The notes under the pieces were generated by a model that saw only the letters and a program-made list of their open reading frames with translations, had not been told where the DNA came from and searched no databases. A stretch of 7,400 nt of DNA from Candidatus Didemnitutus sp. (lineage in GTDB: Bacteria; Verrucomicrobiota; Verrucomicrobiia; Opitutales; Opitutaceae), in assembly GCA_030682505.1 (NCBI GenBank), contig JAUXOH010000404.1, forward strand, positions 1 to 7,400. The letters run 5' to 3'. Position 1 is the first letter of the stretch. The number at the start of each line of letters is the position of its first letter. A program made the position numbers and the translations under genes. This document shows, piece after piece, positions 1 to 6,912 of this stretch.

Positions 1-124
1 GGGAGTGTTCTCCGGCGGTGACTCAGTGCGGGGGCCCAGTCTGGTGGTCCACGCCGTGCGGGATGGCCGAATCGCGGCCTTGGGCATTCACCGCTACTTG
101 GCTGACATACCGGTGCGCGTGTAG
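1..124 (+). CDS. C-terminal end of a GltD-like FAD/NAD(P)-dependent oxidoreductase (partial)
   Basis: Reading from base 2, an open frame of 40 codons ends at the TAG at 122-124. It begins with GVFSGGDSVRGPSLVVHAVR and ends in DIPVRV. The GGD followed by RGPSLVV, an (A/I)R(D/E)GR stretch and a short helix is the C-terminal FAD-contacting segment typical of the glutamate synthase small subunit (GltD) and its relatives, such as PreT-type and other NADPH-dependent oxidoreductase subunits. In this family the segment closes the FAD-binding domain of a flavoprotein that moves electrons from NAD(P)H to a partner subunit, here possibly for glutamate synthesis. The rest lies outside the window, so the substrate and exact subfamily cannot be fixed. 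The family call is fairly safe; a specific gene name is not justified. Confidence 0.75.
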   Translation, partial: GVFSGGDSVRGPSLVVHAVRDGRIAALGIHRYLADIPVRV

Positions 125-130
125 TCGAGT

Positions 131-152
131 CGCCAGAGAGAAGAGGCTGGCG
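131..152 (+). terminator. weak hairpin after the oxidoreductase gene, possible terminator
   Basis: CGCCAG (131-136) and CTGGCG (147-152) form a perfect 6-bp stem with a 10-base purine loop, starting 7 bases after the upstream stop codon. Only a GGTTT tract follows, so the T-run expected of a strong intrinsic terminator is missing. It could end or weaken transcription of the upstream gene, or be chance. The rest of the 125-273 spacer shows no convincing promoter or operator. Confidence 0.25.
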
Positions 153-273
153 GGTTTCCGTCTTGGGTTTCGAGCTGCCTGACGGATGGGAGATACCTCG
201 CGAATTGTTAAAAGTGCGCCATCTCGTCTCATTTCGCGTTGACCGCAGGGAGTTGGGAGCACTTTATCAGAGC

Positions 274-1644
274 ATGGTACCGAGCGTATTGATCGTCGAT
301 GACGAGAAGCACACCCGGGAAGGGCTGCAGGAGGCGTTGCAGGAGAACTACGATGTCTCAGTCGCGGCCAGTGCGGAAGAGGGCTTCAACCTGATGGATG
401 CCCAGGAATTTGAAGTGATCGTGACCGACCTCCGCATGCCGGGGAAGAGCGGTCTCAAGGTCATCGACAAGGCGCTCACGTTGCCGAACAAGCCGGCGGT
501 GATCATGATGACGGCCTACGGGAGCATTGATTCGGCCGTCGAAGCGATGCGGCGGGGTGCCGTGGATTTCCTGACCAAGCCCGTCAACATTGAGCGACTG
601 GAGATCCTGATCCAGCGCGCGTTGAAGACGCGGACGCTCGAGGTCGAAGTGAAGCAGTTGCACGAACGGCTCGACGAGAAATTCAACACCGAGGGCATCG
701 TCGGGCACTCCGCCAAACTGAAGGAGGTCATTGAGCGGGTGAAACTCGTGGCCCCCTCGAAGGCCACCATTTTGATCGAAGGCGAAACGGGCACCGGCAA
801 GGAGTTGATTGCGCAGGCGATTCATCAAGCGAGTCCGCGGGCCCGCGCGCCGTTTGTGCCGGTGCATTGCGCCGCGTTGCCCGCGACGCTGTTGGAGAGC
901 GAGCTCTTCGGCCACGAGCGCGGGGCGTTTACCGGCGCGACCGACCGGCGGATCGGGCGGTTCGAAGCGGCGGATGGCGGCACGATTTTTCTCGATGAAA
1001 TCGGCGAGATCGGGCCCGAGATCCAGGTCAAGTTGCTGCGGTTTTTGGAAACCAAGAGTTTTGAACGCGTGGGCAGCACGAAGACCCTCACGGTGGACGT
1101 CCGGTTGGTGGCGGCCACGAACCGCAACCTCCAGCAAATGGTGACCGACGGGAAATTTCGCGAAGACCTGTTCTTCCGCCTCAATGTCGTGGGCATCACC
1201 ACGCCGCCGTTGCGGGAGCGCACGGATGACATTCCGGTGTTGCTGGATTTCTTCATCAAACAATTTGCGAAGGAAAATGCCTACGAGGCGGCGACGATCG
1301 AGCCGGGCGCCATGCGGCACCTGCAGCACTATGGGTGGCCAGGCAATATCCGGGAGCTGCGCAATTTTGCGGAGAACGTTGTCGTGCTGCGCCGCGGCGG
1401 ACGGGTGACGGAATTTGATCTGGAGCCGAAATTTCGCGGCGAACCCAATCTGCCGCCCCCGTTGCACGCTTCGCCGCCGGTCAATCCCCTGTCCGTCGAG
1501 GAGAATGAAAAACGTCTCCTCCGCGAAGCCCTGATCAAGTCCCGGGGGAATCGCACGGCCGCCGCCGAGTTGCTCGGCATCAGCCGCCGCACCTTGCACC
1601 GCAAGATCGCGCTCTGGCCGGAGCTCGACGTCGTCGACCGGTGA
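274..1644 (+). CDS. NtrC-family sigma-54-dependent response regulator
   Basis: This 456-residue protein is a complete three-domain regulator of the NtrC/AtoC/ZraR class and should act in the cytoplasm by activating sigma-54 RNA polymerase after phosphorylation by a histidine kinase. Receiver domain (about 3-118): acid pocket D9/D10, phospho-acceptor D52 in TDLRMPG, T80 and K102 (FLTKP) are all present. AAA+ domain (about 142-370): Walker A GETGTGKE 170-177, sigma-54 contact loop GAFTGA 217-222, Walker B ending FLDE 239-242, arginine segment FREDLFFRL 295-303, and GWPGNIREL 354-362. A Fis-type helix-turn-helix lies near 427-445 (RTAAAELLGISRRTLHRK). The frame is open upstream to a TTG at 163, but those 37 codons encode nothing recognisable, and the receiver fold starts at the ATG chosen here. 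The Shine-Dalgarno match is poor (GGGAG, 14 bases upstream). No partner kinase is in the window. The targets may be the polysaccharide genes downstream or nitrogen genes upstream; neither is shown. Confidence 0.93.
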   Translation: MVPSVLIVDDEKHTREGLQEALQENYDVSVAASAEEGFNLMDAQEFEVIVTDLRMPGKSGLKVIDKALTLPNKPAVIMMTAYGSIDSAVEAMRRGAVDFLTKPVNIERLEILIQRALKTRTLEVEVKQLHERLDEKFNTEGIVGHSAKLKEVIERVKLVAPSKATILIEGETGTGKELIAQAIHQASPRARAPFVPVHCAALPATLLESELFGHERGAFTGATDRRIGRFEAADGGTIFLDEIGEIGPEIQVKLLRFLETKSFERVGSTKTLTVDVRLVAATNRNLQQMVTDGKFREDLFFRLNVVGITTPPLRERTDDIPVLLDFFIKQFAKENAYEAATIEPGAMRHLQHYGWPGNIRELRNFAENVVVLRRGGRVTEFDLEPKFRGEPNLPPPLHASPPVNPLSVEENEKRLLREALIKSRGNRTAAAELLGISRRTLHRKIALWPELDVVDR

Positions 1645-1711
1645 TGAGTCCGCGAGCTTATGGGGCCGGTCTCTTCCATGCGGCGCGGGCGTGGGTCCGC
1701 CGCCTGTCGCG

Positions 1712-3484
1712 ATGAAATCCCCCCAGGAATTCGTCCATTGGCTGGAGCAGGGAGCCGGCGTGCGCTGGGTGAAGTGGTCGGTTCTGGCTCTGGGCGCGCT
1801 GCTGTTGACGTGGGTGTTTTCCTGGAAGCAGTTTCATGGCCTGCCAACGGAATGGACGCTGCAGCAGGCCGATCTCGCGCGCCAAATTTCCCGCGGCGAG
1901 GGCTTCACCACGAAGATCAACTATCCGCAGACCTATGCCGTCTTGAAGGCCCGGGGAGTGCCGTTTGCGGAAAAGAGGTTCTATCCCGACTTGCACCATG
2001 CGCCGCTTTACGCGCTGACGCTGGCGGCGGTCTTTGCGGTGTTGCCCGATTCGGTTTGGAGCCACGTGCCCGAGCCGCCGGGGGGCTGGGCCCCGGACTA
2101 TGCCGTCCTTCTGGTTAATCTGGTTTTGTTTTGGATCACGGTGGGATTGGTCTGGCGGTTGGCGGGACGCCTGTTCGACGAACGCGCGGCGATTTTCGCG
2201 GCGCTCGCGACGGCCGGTTCCATCACGCTGTGGCAGCAGACCGTCGTGGTCAGCGGAATGCCGCTGCTGATGATGCTGCTCCTCGGGGTGTTTCTCGTGG
2301 TGACCAAATTTGACGCGATGGCGAAGCGGGACGCACTTTTCGACCGGTCCCAAGGCTGGCGCGTGGCGGCGTTGGGGGCGTTGTGCGCGCTGCTCTTCCT
2401 GACTGAATATTCCGCCGGGCTGGTTGGTCTGGTGGTGGCTGGTTTTCTCGGATGGCGCACTGCCGCGCGCGCGCGCCTGCTCGCCCTAGGCGTCTTTGCG
2501 GGAGTCGCGGTGTTGCTCATCCTGCCCTGGTTGATGCGCAACACGATCGTGGTGGGTCATCCGCTCGGCTTCGCGTGGCAGAATCTCGCGCTCAAGACCG
2601 ACGACACGTCCGCCGAGCCCAGCGCCCTGCGCAACACCGCGACCACGATGCCACCGGCGCTCGATTTGAAGAAATTGGGGAACAAGGGACTGACCGGCAT
2701 GGAGCGCAATCTGAAGGAGCGCGTCTGGTCGGGAGGAGGCTTGGTGCTCACGGCTTTTTTCGTGGCTGGTCTGATCTATCAGTTCCAGCACGGCACGACC
2801 AACCGGGTGCGGTGGTGCTTTGCCGCGACGTTGCTCGTGCTGTTCGCCGTGCAGCCCTTCTTCAATTCCGGGGAAAGTCCGCGCCTGCCGGCTTACTATG
2901 TGGCACCGTTGTTGATTGTTTTTGGCTCCGGTTTTTTCTTCGTTCTGATCGACAGCCAGTCCCGCTTGGCCGGGCATTGGCGCTGGGTGGCGACGGGCTT
3001 GCTGGTCCTGCAGGCACTGCCGCTGGCGCGCGACTGCCTCGAACCGCGCAAGATTCATTTTCATTACCCGCCGTATTTTCCGAATTTGTTCATGGAACTC
3101 CAGCGCGATACCTCGCGGCGCTTCCTGCGTGGCACGGGGGTGGCGGCCGATGTGCCGGCGGGCGCGGCTTGGTATGGGGACCATCGGGTCTGGGCGAAGC
3201 CCGAGCGCCTGCGCGATTTCTATGAGATCACCGTCCAACAGCCGATTGGTGCGCTGCTCCTGACTCCGGTGACCCTGGACCGGCCGTTTTTCACGGAGTT
3301 GGCGGCCCGGCGGGAGGACGCGATCCGCACGCTTTCCGATTCGGGCGGGTGGGGGGGGATTTATGCCGGCCTGATTACGCGGAGGATGCCCGAGAATTTT
3401 CCCCTCAATGCGCCTCCGCAACGCTTGACGGAAAACATGGTGCTGCTGGTCGATCCCGCGTCCTTCAAGCTTCGGGTAAATTGA
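1712..3484 (+). CDS. polytopic inner-membrane protein, GT-C / glycosyltransferase family 39-like
   Basis: The 590-residue product has an N-terminal membrane helix (about 18-38), a first extra-cytoplasmic loop, roughly nine further hydrophobic helices (about 95-112, 129-150, 160-195, 217-248, 255-275, 341-356, 368-382, 396-414, 424-438) and a C-terminal soluble part (440-590). The first loop contains QQADLARQISRGEGF and, later, YPDLHHAPLY followed by a helix. This resembles ArnT/PMT-type (GT39, GT-C fold) lipid-linked sugar transferases, which use a polyprenyl-phosphate sugar on the outer face of the inner membrane. The paired acidic motif usual at the start of this loop is not clear: by eye E47-W-T takes its place, so catalysis is uncertain. 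The ATG at 1712 is preferred; a GTG at 1691 would add seven residues, and neither has a good Shine-Dalgarno sequence. The gene lies 67 bases after the regulator and upstream of export genes, which fits surface-polysaccharide work. A G8 tract lies near its 3' end. Confidence 0.7.
   Translation: MKSPQEFVHWLEQGAGVRWVKWSVLALGALLLTWVFSWKQFHGLPTEWTLQQADLARQISRGEGFTTKINYPQTYAVLKARGVPFAEKRFYPDLHHAPLYALTLAAVFAVLPDSVWSHVPEPPGGWAPDYAVLLVNLVLFWITVGLVWRLAGRLFDERAAIFAALATAGSITLWQQTVVVSGMPLLMMLLLGVFLVVTKFDAMAKRDALFDRSQGWRVAALGALCALLFLTEYSAGLVGLVVAGFLGWRTAARARLLALGVFAGVAVLLILPWLMRNTIVVGHPLGFAWQNLALKTDDTSAEPSALRNTATTMPPALDLKKLGNKGLTGMERNLKERVWSGGGLVLTAFFVAGLIYQFQHGTTNRVRWCFAATLLVLFAVQPFFNSGESPRLPAYYVAPLLIVFGSGFFFVLIDSQSRLAGHWRWVATGLLVLQALPLARDCLEPRKIHFHYPPYFPNLFMELQRDTSRRFLRGTGVAADVPAGAAWYGDHRVWAKPERLRDFYEITVQQPIGALLLTPVTLDRPFFTELAARREDAIRTLSDSGGWGGIYAGLITRRMPENFPLNAPPQRLTENMVLLVDPASFKLRVN
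3351..3358 (+). repeat. G8 homopolymer inside the GT-C-like gene
   Basis: Eight consecutive G residues follow a T within the codons for W-G-G (residues 547-549). It is the longest homopolymer noticed in the window. Losing one G leads to a TGA at 3372-3374 and removes about 40 residues. Gaining one G opens a frame that runs to TGA 3544-3546, overlapping the barrel gene's ATG. The in-frame tail as given looks protein-like, so this version is taken as the intact form. Confidence 0.6.
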
Positions 3485-3496
3485 ATTGCGTGCGTG

Positions 3497-3514
3497 GTCC
3501 CTTTGGGACTTTTT
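3497..3514 (+). terminator. compact hairpin plus T-run between the GT-C-like gene and the barrel gene
   Basis: GTCCC (3497-3501), a TTT loop and GGGAC (3505-3509) are followed directly by TTTTT (3510-3514), the arrangement of an intrinsic terminator. The stem is short (5 bp, or 6 if a G-T pair at 3496/3510 is counted), so it may act as a partial terminator or attenuator. It starts 12 bases after the stop of the membrane protein gene and ends 28 bases before the barrel ATG. If it works, the barrel and kinase genes are either expressed at a lower level by read-through or have their own promoter nearby; none is obvious. Confidence 0.45.
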
Positions 3515-3542
3515 ACTCGCGATCTTGGATATCCCGCGCCCC

Positions 3543-4718
3543 ATGAAAGAGCTCCTTCGACTCGCGCTTGGCTGCACGCTGGCGCCAGCAGCTGTTTTCG
3601 CGGTTTATGCCCCCATCCCCGACCAAGACCAAGGCAAGGCCTGGGCCTACGTGATCGGGGCATCGGCCTATCACGACAGCAATATCTTTGGCTCCGCGAT
3701 CGGAGAGATCGACAGCATGGTCTACAATCTCTCCGCCAGCATCAGCTACAACGGATCGCTGAGTGACCAGACCTTTGTCTCGGCGGGCTACGAGCTGAGT
3801 TTCGACCATGTCGCCGACCGGCCGGGCAAACAGAATCTGGCCAGTCATACGCTGACCGGACGCATCGCCCATGCCTTCAGCAGCACGACGAACATCGATA
3901 TCAACGAGCTCTACCAGATTTCCAAGAATCCCCAATCTCTGCTCGCGGGCATTCCGCTCAACACGGACCAGTCATTCAAGCGCAACCAATTTGATCTCCG
4001 CTTTGCCACGGCGGCCAATCGGAAGACGGGAATTGTCCTCAAGTATCGCAACATGGACTTCGCGTTCGATGCGGCGAGCCTCGCAGCGCAACTGGATCGG
4101 ATGGAGCAACTGTTGGGCGTTGAAGCCGATTTCGCTTTTTTGCCCGAGACGAAGTTGGTCGGCGAGTATCGCTTCCAGGACATCAGTTACGACACGGCGG
4201 GAGCCCTGAAGGACAAGCAGTCGAACTACCTGCTGGTGGGCTTCGACCACAAACCCGGCGAGCAGCTGCTGCTCACGGGACGCGCTGGCTTCGAAGACCG
4301 GCAACGCGACGGGGCCCCTGACTCGACCGCCCCCTTCATTGAGTTCACTGCCCGCTATACGTACGGCGAGGATTCCTTCTTCGCTGCGGGCTACTCCCAC
4401 CTGTTGGAGGAGGCTTCGGACGTCGCGCGTTTCACCGACACGAAGTTGAACCGGATTTTTGCCAATGTGCAGCATCGGCTCAGCGGGTTGGTCACCGCGT
4501 CCACCTCGCTCACCTACGAACCCTCGCAATTGCAGGGTCGGACGGGCGTGAGCGATGTGGATGAAGACGCGGTGCGCCTGGGTCTCGCGCTCGTGTGGCT
4601 CCCGACCAAGAATTGGACGATCACCACGACCTTCGACCTCGACCGGATCTCATCAGACGACAGCAATCGTGACCAGGACCGCACGCGGTTCGGGATTTCC
4701 GCTCGCCTCTCGCTGTAA
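3543..4718 (+). CDS. exported outer-membrane beta-barrel protein (BBP2-like) of a polysaccharide locus
   Basis: The 391-residue product starts with a signal peptide: MKELLRLALGCTLAPAAVFA, with likely cleavage after VYA at 21-23. The mature protein begins with an YVIGASAYHDSNIFG segment, typical of putative beta-barrel porin 2-type proteins found beside exopolysaccharide genes. From about 34 to the end it consists of alternating polar and hydrophobic stretches separated by short charged turns; by eye about 18 amphipathic strands can be drawn. The last strand ends FGISARLSL, giving an alternating C-terminal pattern but with Leu rather than the common aromatic final residue. It should sit in the outer membrane, perhaps as part of polymer exit. 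The frame is open upstream to 3486, but the ATG at 3543 places the signal peptide correctly. No clear Shine-Dalgarno sequence is seen. The kinase gene follows after 18 bases, so co-transcription is likely. The fold class is well supported; the family name and role are inferred. Confidence 0.75.
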   Translation: MKELLRLALGCTLAPAAVFAVYAPIPDQDQGKAWAYVIGASAYHDSNIFGSAIGEIDSMVYNLSASISYNGSLSDQTFVSAGYELSFDHVADRPGKQNLASHTLTGRIAHAFSSTTNIDINELYQISKNPQSLLAGIPLNTDQSFKRNQFDLRFATAANRKTGIVLKYRNMDFAFDAASLAAQLDRMEQLLGVEADFAFLPETKLVGEYRFQDISYDTAGALKDKQSNYLLVGFDHKPGEQLLLTGRAGFEDRQRDGAPDSTAPFIEFTARYTYGEDSFFAAGYSHLLEEASDVARFTDTKLNRIFANVQHRLSGLVTASTSLTYEPSQLQGRTGVSDVDEDAVRLGLALVWLPTKNWTITTTFDLDRISSDDSNRDQDRTRFGISARLSL

Positions 4719-4736
4719 CCCCACAACGCCGCGTTC

Positions 4737-6902
4737 ATGGCATTGGCTAACGTCTCCGGTTCCGACAACGTTTCGCTCAACGATTTTGTCGGGCTCCTGC
4801 GCCTGCGCAAGAACCTCGTCCTCCTGGTGTTCGGGCTCGTCGTGCTCACCACGGCCGGAGTGACCGCGCTCCTGCCCAAGTGGTATCTTTCCACGGCCAA
4901 GATTCGCGTCGAAAAACCCGAGAGCGAGGTGAAGCTCTTCCAGAACCAGAGCTCCAGTTACTACGATCCCTATTTCATCCAGGACCAGTTCGAGATTCTG
5001 CAGTCGGAGAAGATCATCTACCCGGTGATCCAAAATCTGCGGCTCAATGAGATTCTCGGCCGCCAGCTCAACAACGGCCAGCCCCTCCCGTCGGGCCTCA
5101 CGTATCAATATTTGCTGCGCAAGATGTTGCGCGTGGAGTCGCGTCGCGCCACCTCGCTGATCGAGATCAACGTTTATGCCAGCGATCCGCCGATCGCCGC
5201 GGCGATCGCGAATGAGATTGCGCGCGTCTATTCTGCCGATCGGGTCGACCTCGCGACCTCCGAGCAACGCGAAGGCCTCGCCAAGTTGCGCGGCGAACTC
5301 GACAAGCAGGAGCGCGTCGTCACGGCGCAGCGCGACCAGGTGGAGAAGCTCCGCAAGGACCTCGATATTTCCGGAGTCGACCTCAACCAGCGGCATTCGG
5401 ACATGGAGATCGAGACGCTGCGCCAGATGCAAAATTCGCTCATCGTCCTCCGCGTGGACGCGATCGGGCGCAAGACCCGCTGGGAGCGCTTCCGCGGCAT
5501 CCCGGTCGCGGAACGTCGCAACATGGTGAACTCCGAACTCATCTCCGACCTCAACATCCAGAACCTGCTCCAAGCCTACCTCGTCGCCGATCAGAGTCTC
5601 AGCCGGCTGAAGAGCCGTTTGGGCGAGGCGCATCCCGACTTGATTGCGGCGGTCGATGCCCGGGCGAAGATTGAAGAGCAACTGGATCGCCAGCTCCAAG
5701 GTTACGAAAGCTCGCTGGAGATTTCATTCCAGGAGTCCGAGTCCCGCGTGAACGAGCTCGAACGCCGGCTCTCCCAGGCCAAGGTCGACCAGATCCTCTC
5801 CGCCCGCGACCGGATGCGGCCGTTCGAGGAAGCCGCCTCCAAACTCGAGGACGAGCAACGCTTGCAGACCACGCTCAAGCTGACGCTGCGTCAGCGCGAA
5901 ATCGATTTTCAGGTGCCGAAGCGGACCATCGAAATCCTGAACACGGCCGAGCCCGCGCGCTTTGCGAGCAAACCGAGCTGGCCCATCAATCTCATTTTCG
6001 CCGGCGTTTTCGGCCTGATCCTCGGGGTGGGAGCGGCGGTGCTCGTCGAGTATTTCGACTCGAGTTTTCGCAACATCGCCGACGTCGAGACCAAGCTCAA
6101 ACTTCCCGTGCTCGGGGTGATTCCGCGGTGGTCGGATAACGAGGGCCGGACCGCAACGGGCGAAGCGGAGAGCGAACCGTTCCGGGTGCTGCAGACCAAC
6201 CTGAACCTCGCGATGCGCGCCGGTCAGCCTGCGGCCCTGACAATTTTTTCGGCCGGTCCGGGCGAGGGGAAGTCCACGACGTTGCGGCAGCTGGCCTTGG
6301 CGATGGCGGCGGCGGGGGAAAAGGTCCTGTTGATCGACTCTGACGTGCGCCGACCGACCCAGCACAAGTTGGCCCAGCTGGCGCGTGAGCCCGGACTGAC
6401 CGACGTGTTGCTCAACCGCATCAGTTGGACGGAAGCCGTGCAGCGTGATGGCGCGGGTTCGCTGGACCTGCTGCCCGCGGGTGGCGGCGGCATGACGCTG
6501 AGTCTCCTCTACGCCAACAAGCTGCGGGAACTCGTCCTCGAGTTCAAAGGTCGCTACGACAAGATCCTCTTCGATTCGCCGCCGATCATCGGCGTGAGTG
6601 ATGCCTCGGTGCTCGCCAGCATTGCCGACGGCACCGTCCTGTTGATCCAACATCGCCGCAATCCCGCCAGCATGGTGCTGCGGGCCAAACAGATCATCGA
6701 CGGGCTCCAGGCGCCGGTCATCGGGGTGATACTCAATCAGGTTCCCAGCGGCACGGGTGAGGATTACGGTTACTACACCAGCAACTATTCGTCCTACGCG
6801 CACGATGCCTCCGCGGGGAAAACCGCGGGAGCCGACGGTACCCCCGGGGGGATCGAACGACTCGAACTCACCGAGAAGCACTCGCGGCGACCCAAGGGTT
6901 GA
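4737..6902 (+). CDS. polysaccharide co-polymerase / BY-kinase (Wzc-like, fused Wzz and tyrosine autokinase)
   Basis: This 721-residue inner-membrane protein has the full Wzc/ExoP layout. An N-terminal Wzz-type region has a first membrane helix at about 26-47. A long periplasmic part follows, with heptad-rich coiled coil from about 175 to 390, then a GNVR-like segment (IEILNTAEPARFASKPSWP) and a second membrane helix at about 415-437. The cytoplasmic kinase has Walker A SAGPGEGKST 505-514, Walker A' LLIDSDVRRP 531-540 and Walker B ILFDSPP 610-616. The tail carries a tyrosine cluster (Y677, Y679, Y680, Y684, Y687), the usual autophosphorylation sites. In this family, cycles of oligomer assembly and tyrosine phosphorylation set polymer length and export. 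All key motifs are intact, so an active kinase is expected. The ATG follows the barrel gene by 18 bases without a visible Shine-Dalgarno sequence. About 34 residues lie beyond the tyrosine cluster. Confidence 0.95.
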   Translation: MALANVSGSDNVSLNDFVGLLRLRKNLVLLVFGLVVLTTAGVTALLPKWYLSTAKIRVEKPESEVKLFQNQSSSYYDPYFIQDQFEILQSEKIIYPVIQNLRLNEILGRQLNNGQPLPSGLTYQYLLRKMLRVESRRATSLIEINVYASDPPIAAAIANEIARVYSADRVDLATSEQREGLAKLRGELDKQERVVTAQRDQVEKLRKDLDISGVDLNQRHSDMEIETLRQMQNSLIVLRVDAIGRKTRWERFRGIPVAERRNMVNSELISDLNIQNLLQAYLVADQSLSRLKSRLGEAHPDLIAAVDARAKIEEQLDRQLQGYESSLEISFQESESRVNELERRLSQAKVDQILSARDRMRPFEEAASKLEDEQRLQTTLKLTLRQREIDFQVPKRTIEILNTAEPARFASKPSWPINLIFAGVFGLILGVGAAVLVEYFDSSFRNIADVETKLKLPVLGVIPRWSDNEGRTATGEAESEPFRVLQTNLNLAMRAGQPAALTIFSAGPGEGKSTTLRQLALAMAAAGEKVLLIDSDVRRPTQHKLAQLAREPGLTDVLLNRISWTEAVQRDGAGSLDLLPAGGGGMTLSLLYANKLRELVLEFKGRYDKILFDSPPIIGVSDASVLASIADGTVLLIQHRRNPASMVLRAKQIIDGLQAPVIGVILNQVPSGTGEDYGYYTSNYSSYAHDASAGKTAGADGTPGGIERLELTEKHSRRPKG

Positions 6903-6908
6903 GGAGGG
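6901..6908 (+). promoter_or_regulatory. strong ribosome binding site of the binding-protein gene
   Basis: GAGGAGGG overlaps the kinase TGA (6900-6902) and lies 4 bases before a GTG at 6913. This purine-rich match fixes the GTG as the start of the last gene and suggests re-initiation by ribosomes finishing the kinase. It is the only clear Shine-Dalgarno sequence in the window. Confidence 0.8.
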
Positions 6909-6912
6909 CCAG

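Noticed and set aside
239..267. Possible -35/-10 pair (TTGACC, 17-base gap, CTTTAT) before the regulator
   Set aside because: The -10 half matches only three of six consensus bases and would place the transcript start almost on the ATG; too weak to annotate.
358..1599. Long minus-strand open frame opposite the regulator (about 413 codons)
   Set aside because: It is rich in R, H, Q and D with no domain, lies fully opposite a well-supported gene, and is the expected shadow frame in high-GC DNA.
1618..1641. Imperfect 24-base palindrome at the end of the regulator gene (CCGG arms, CGACGTCG centre)
   Set aside because: Four bases on each side between arms and centre do not pair, it lies within codons, and no T-run follows; it is unlikely to be a terminator or operator.
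274..1644. Assigning the regulator as PrsR of a PEP-CTERM/exosortase system
   Set aside because: The receiver region lacks the distinctive features I recall for that subfamily, and no exosortase or PEP-CTERM gene is in the window.
2464..2474. Alternating CG run (possible Z-DNA or slippage site)
   Set aside because: Short, explained by Arg/Ala codons in a GC-rich membrane-protein gene, and without supporting context.
2486..3577. Minus-strand open frame opposite the GT-C-like gene (about 363 codons)
   Set aside because: Composition is typical of an antisense shadow and there is no credible start context or domain.
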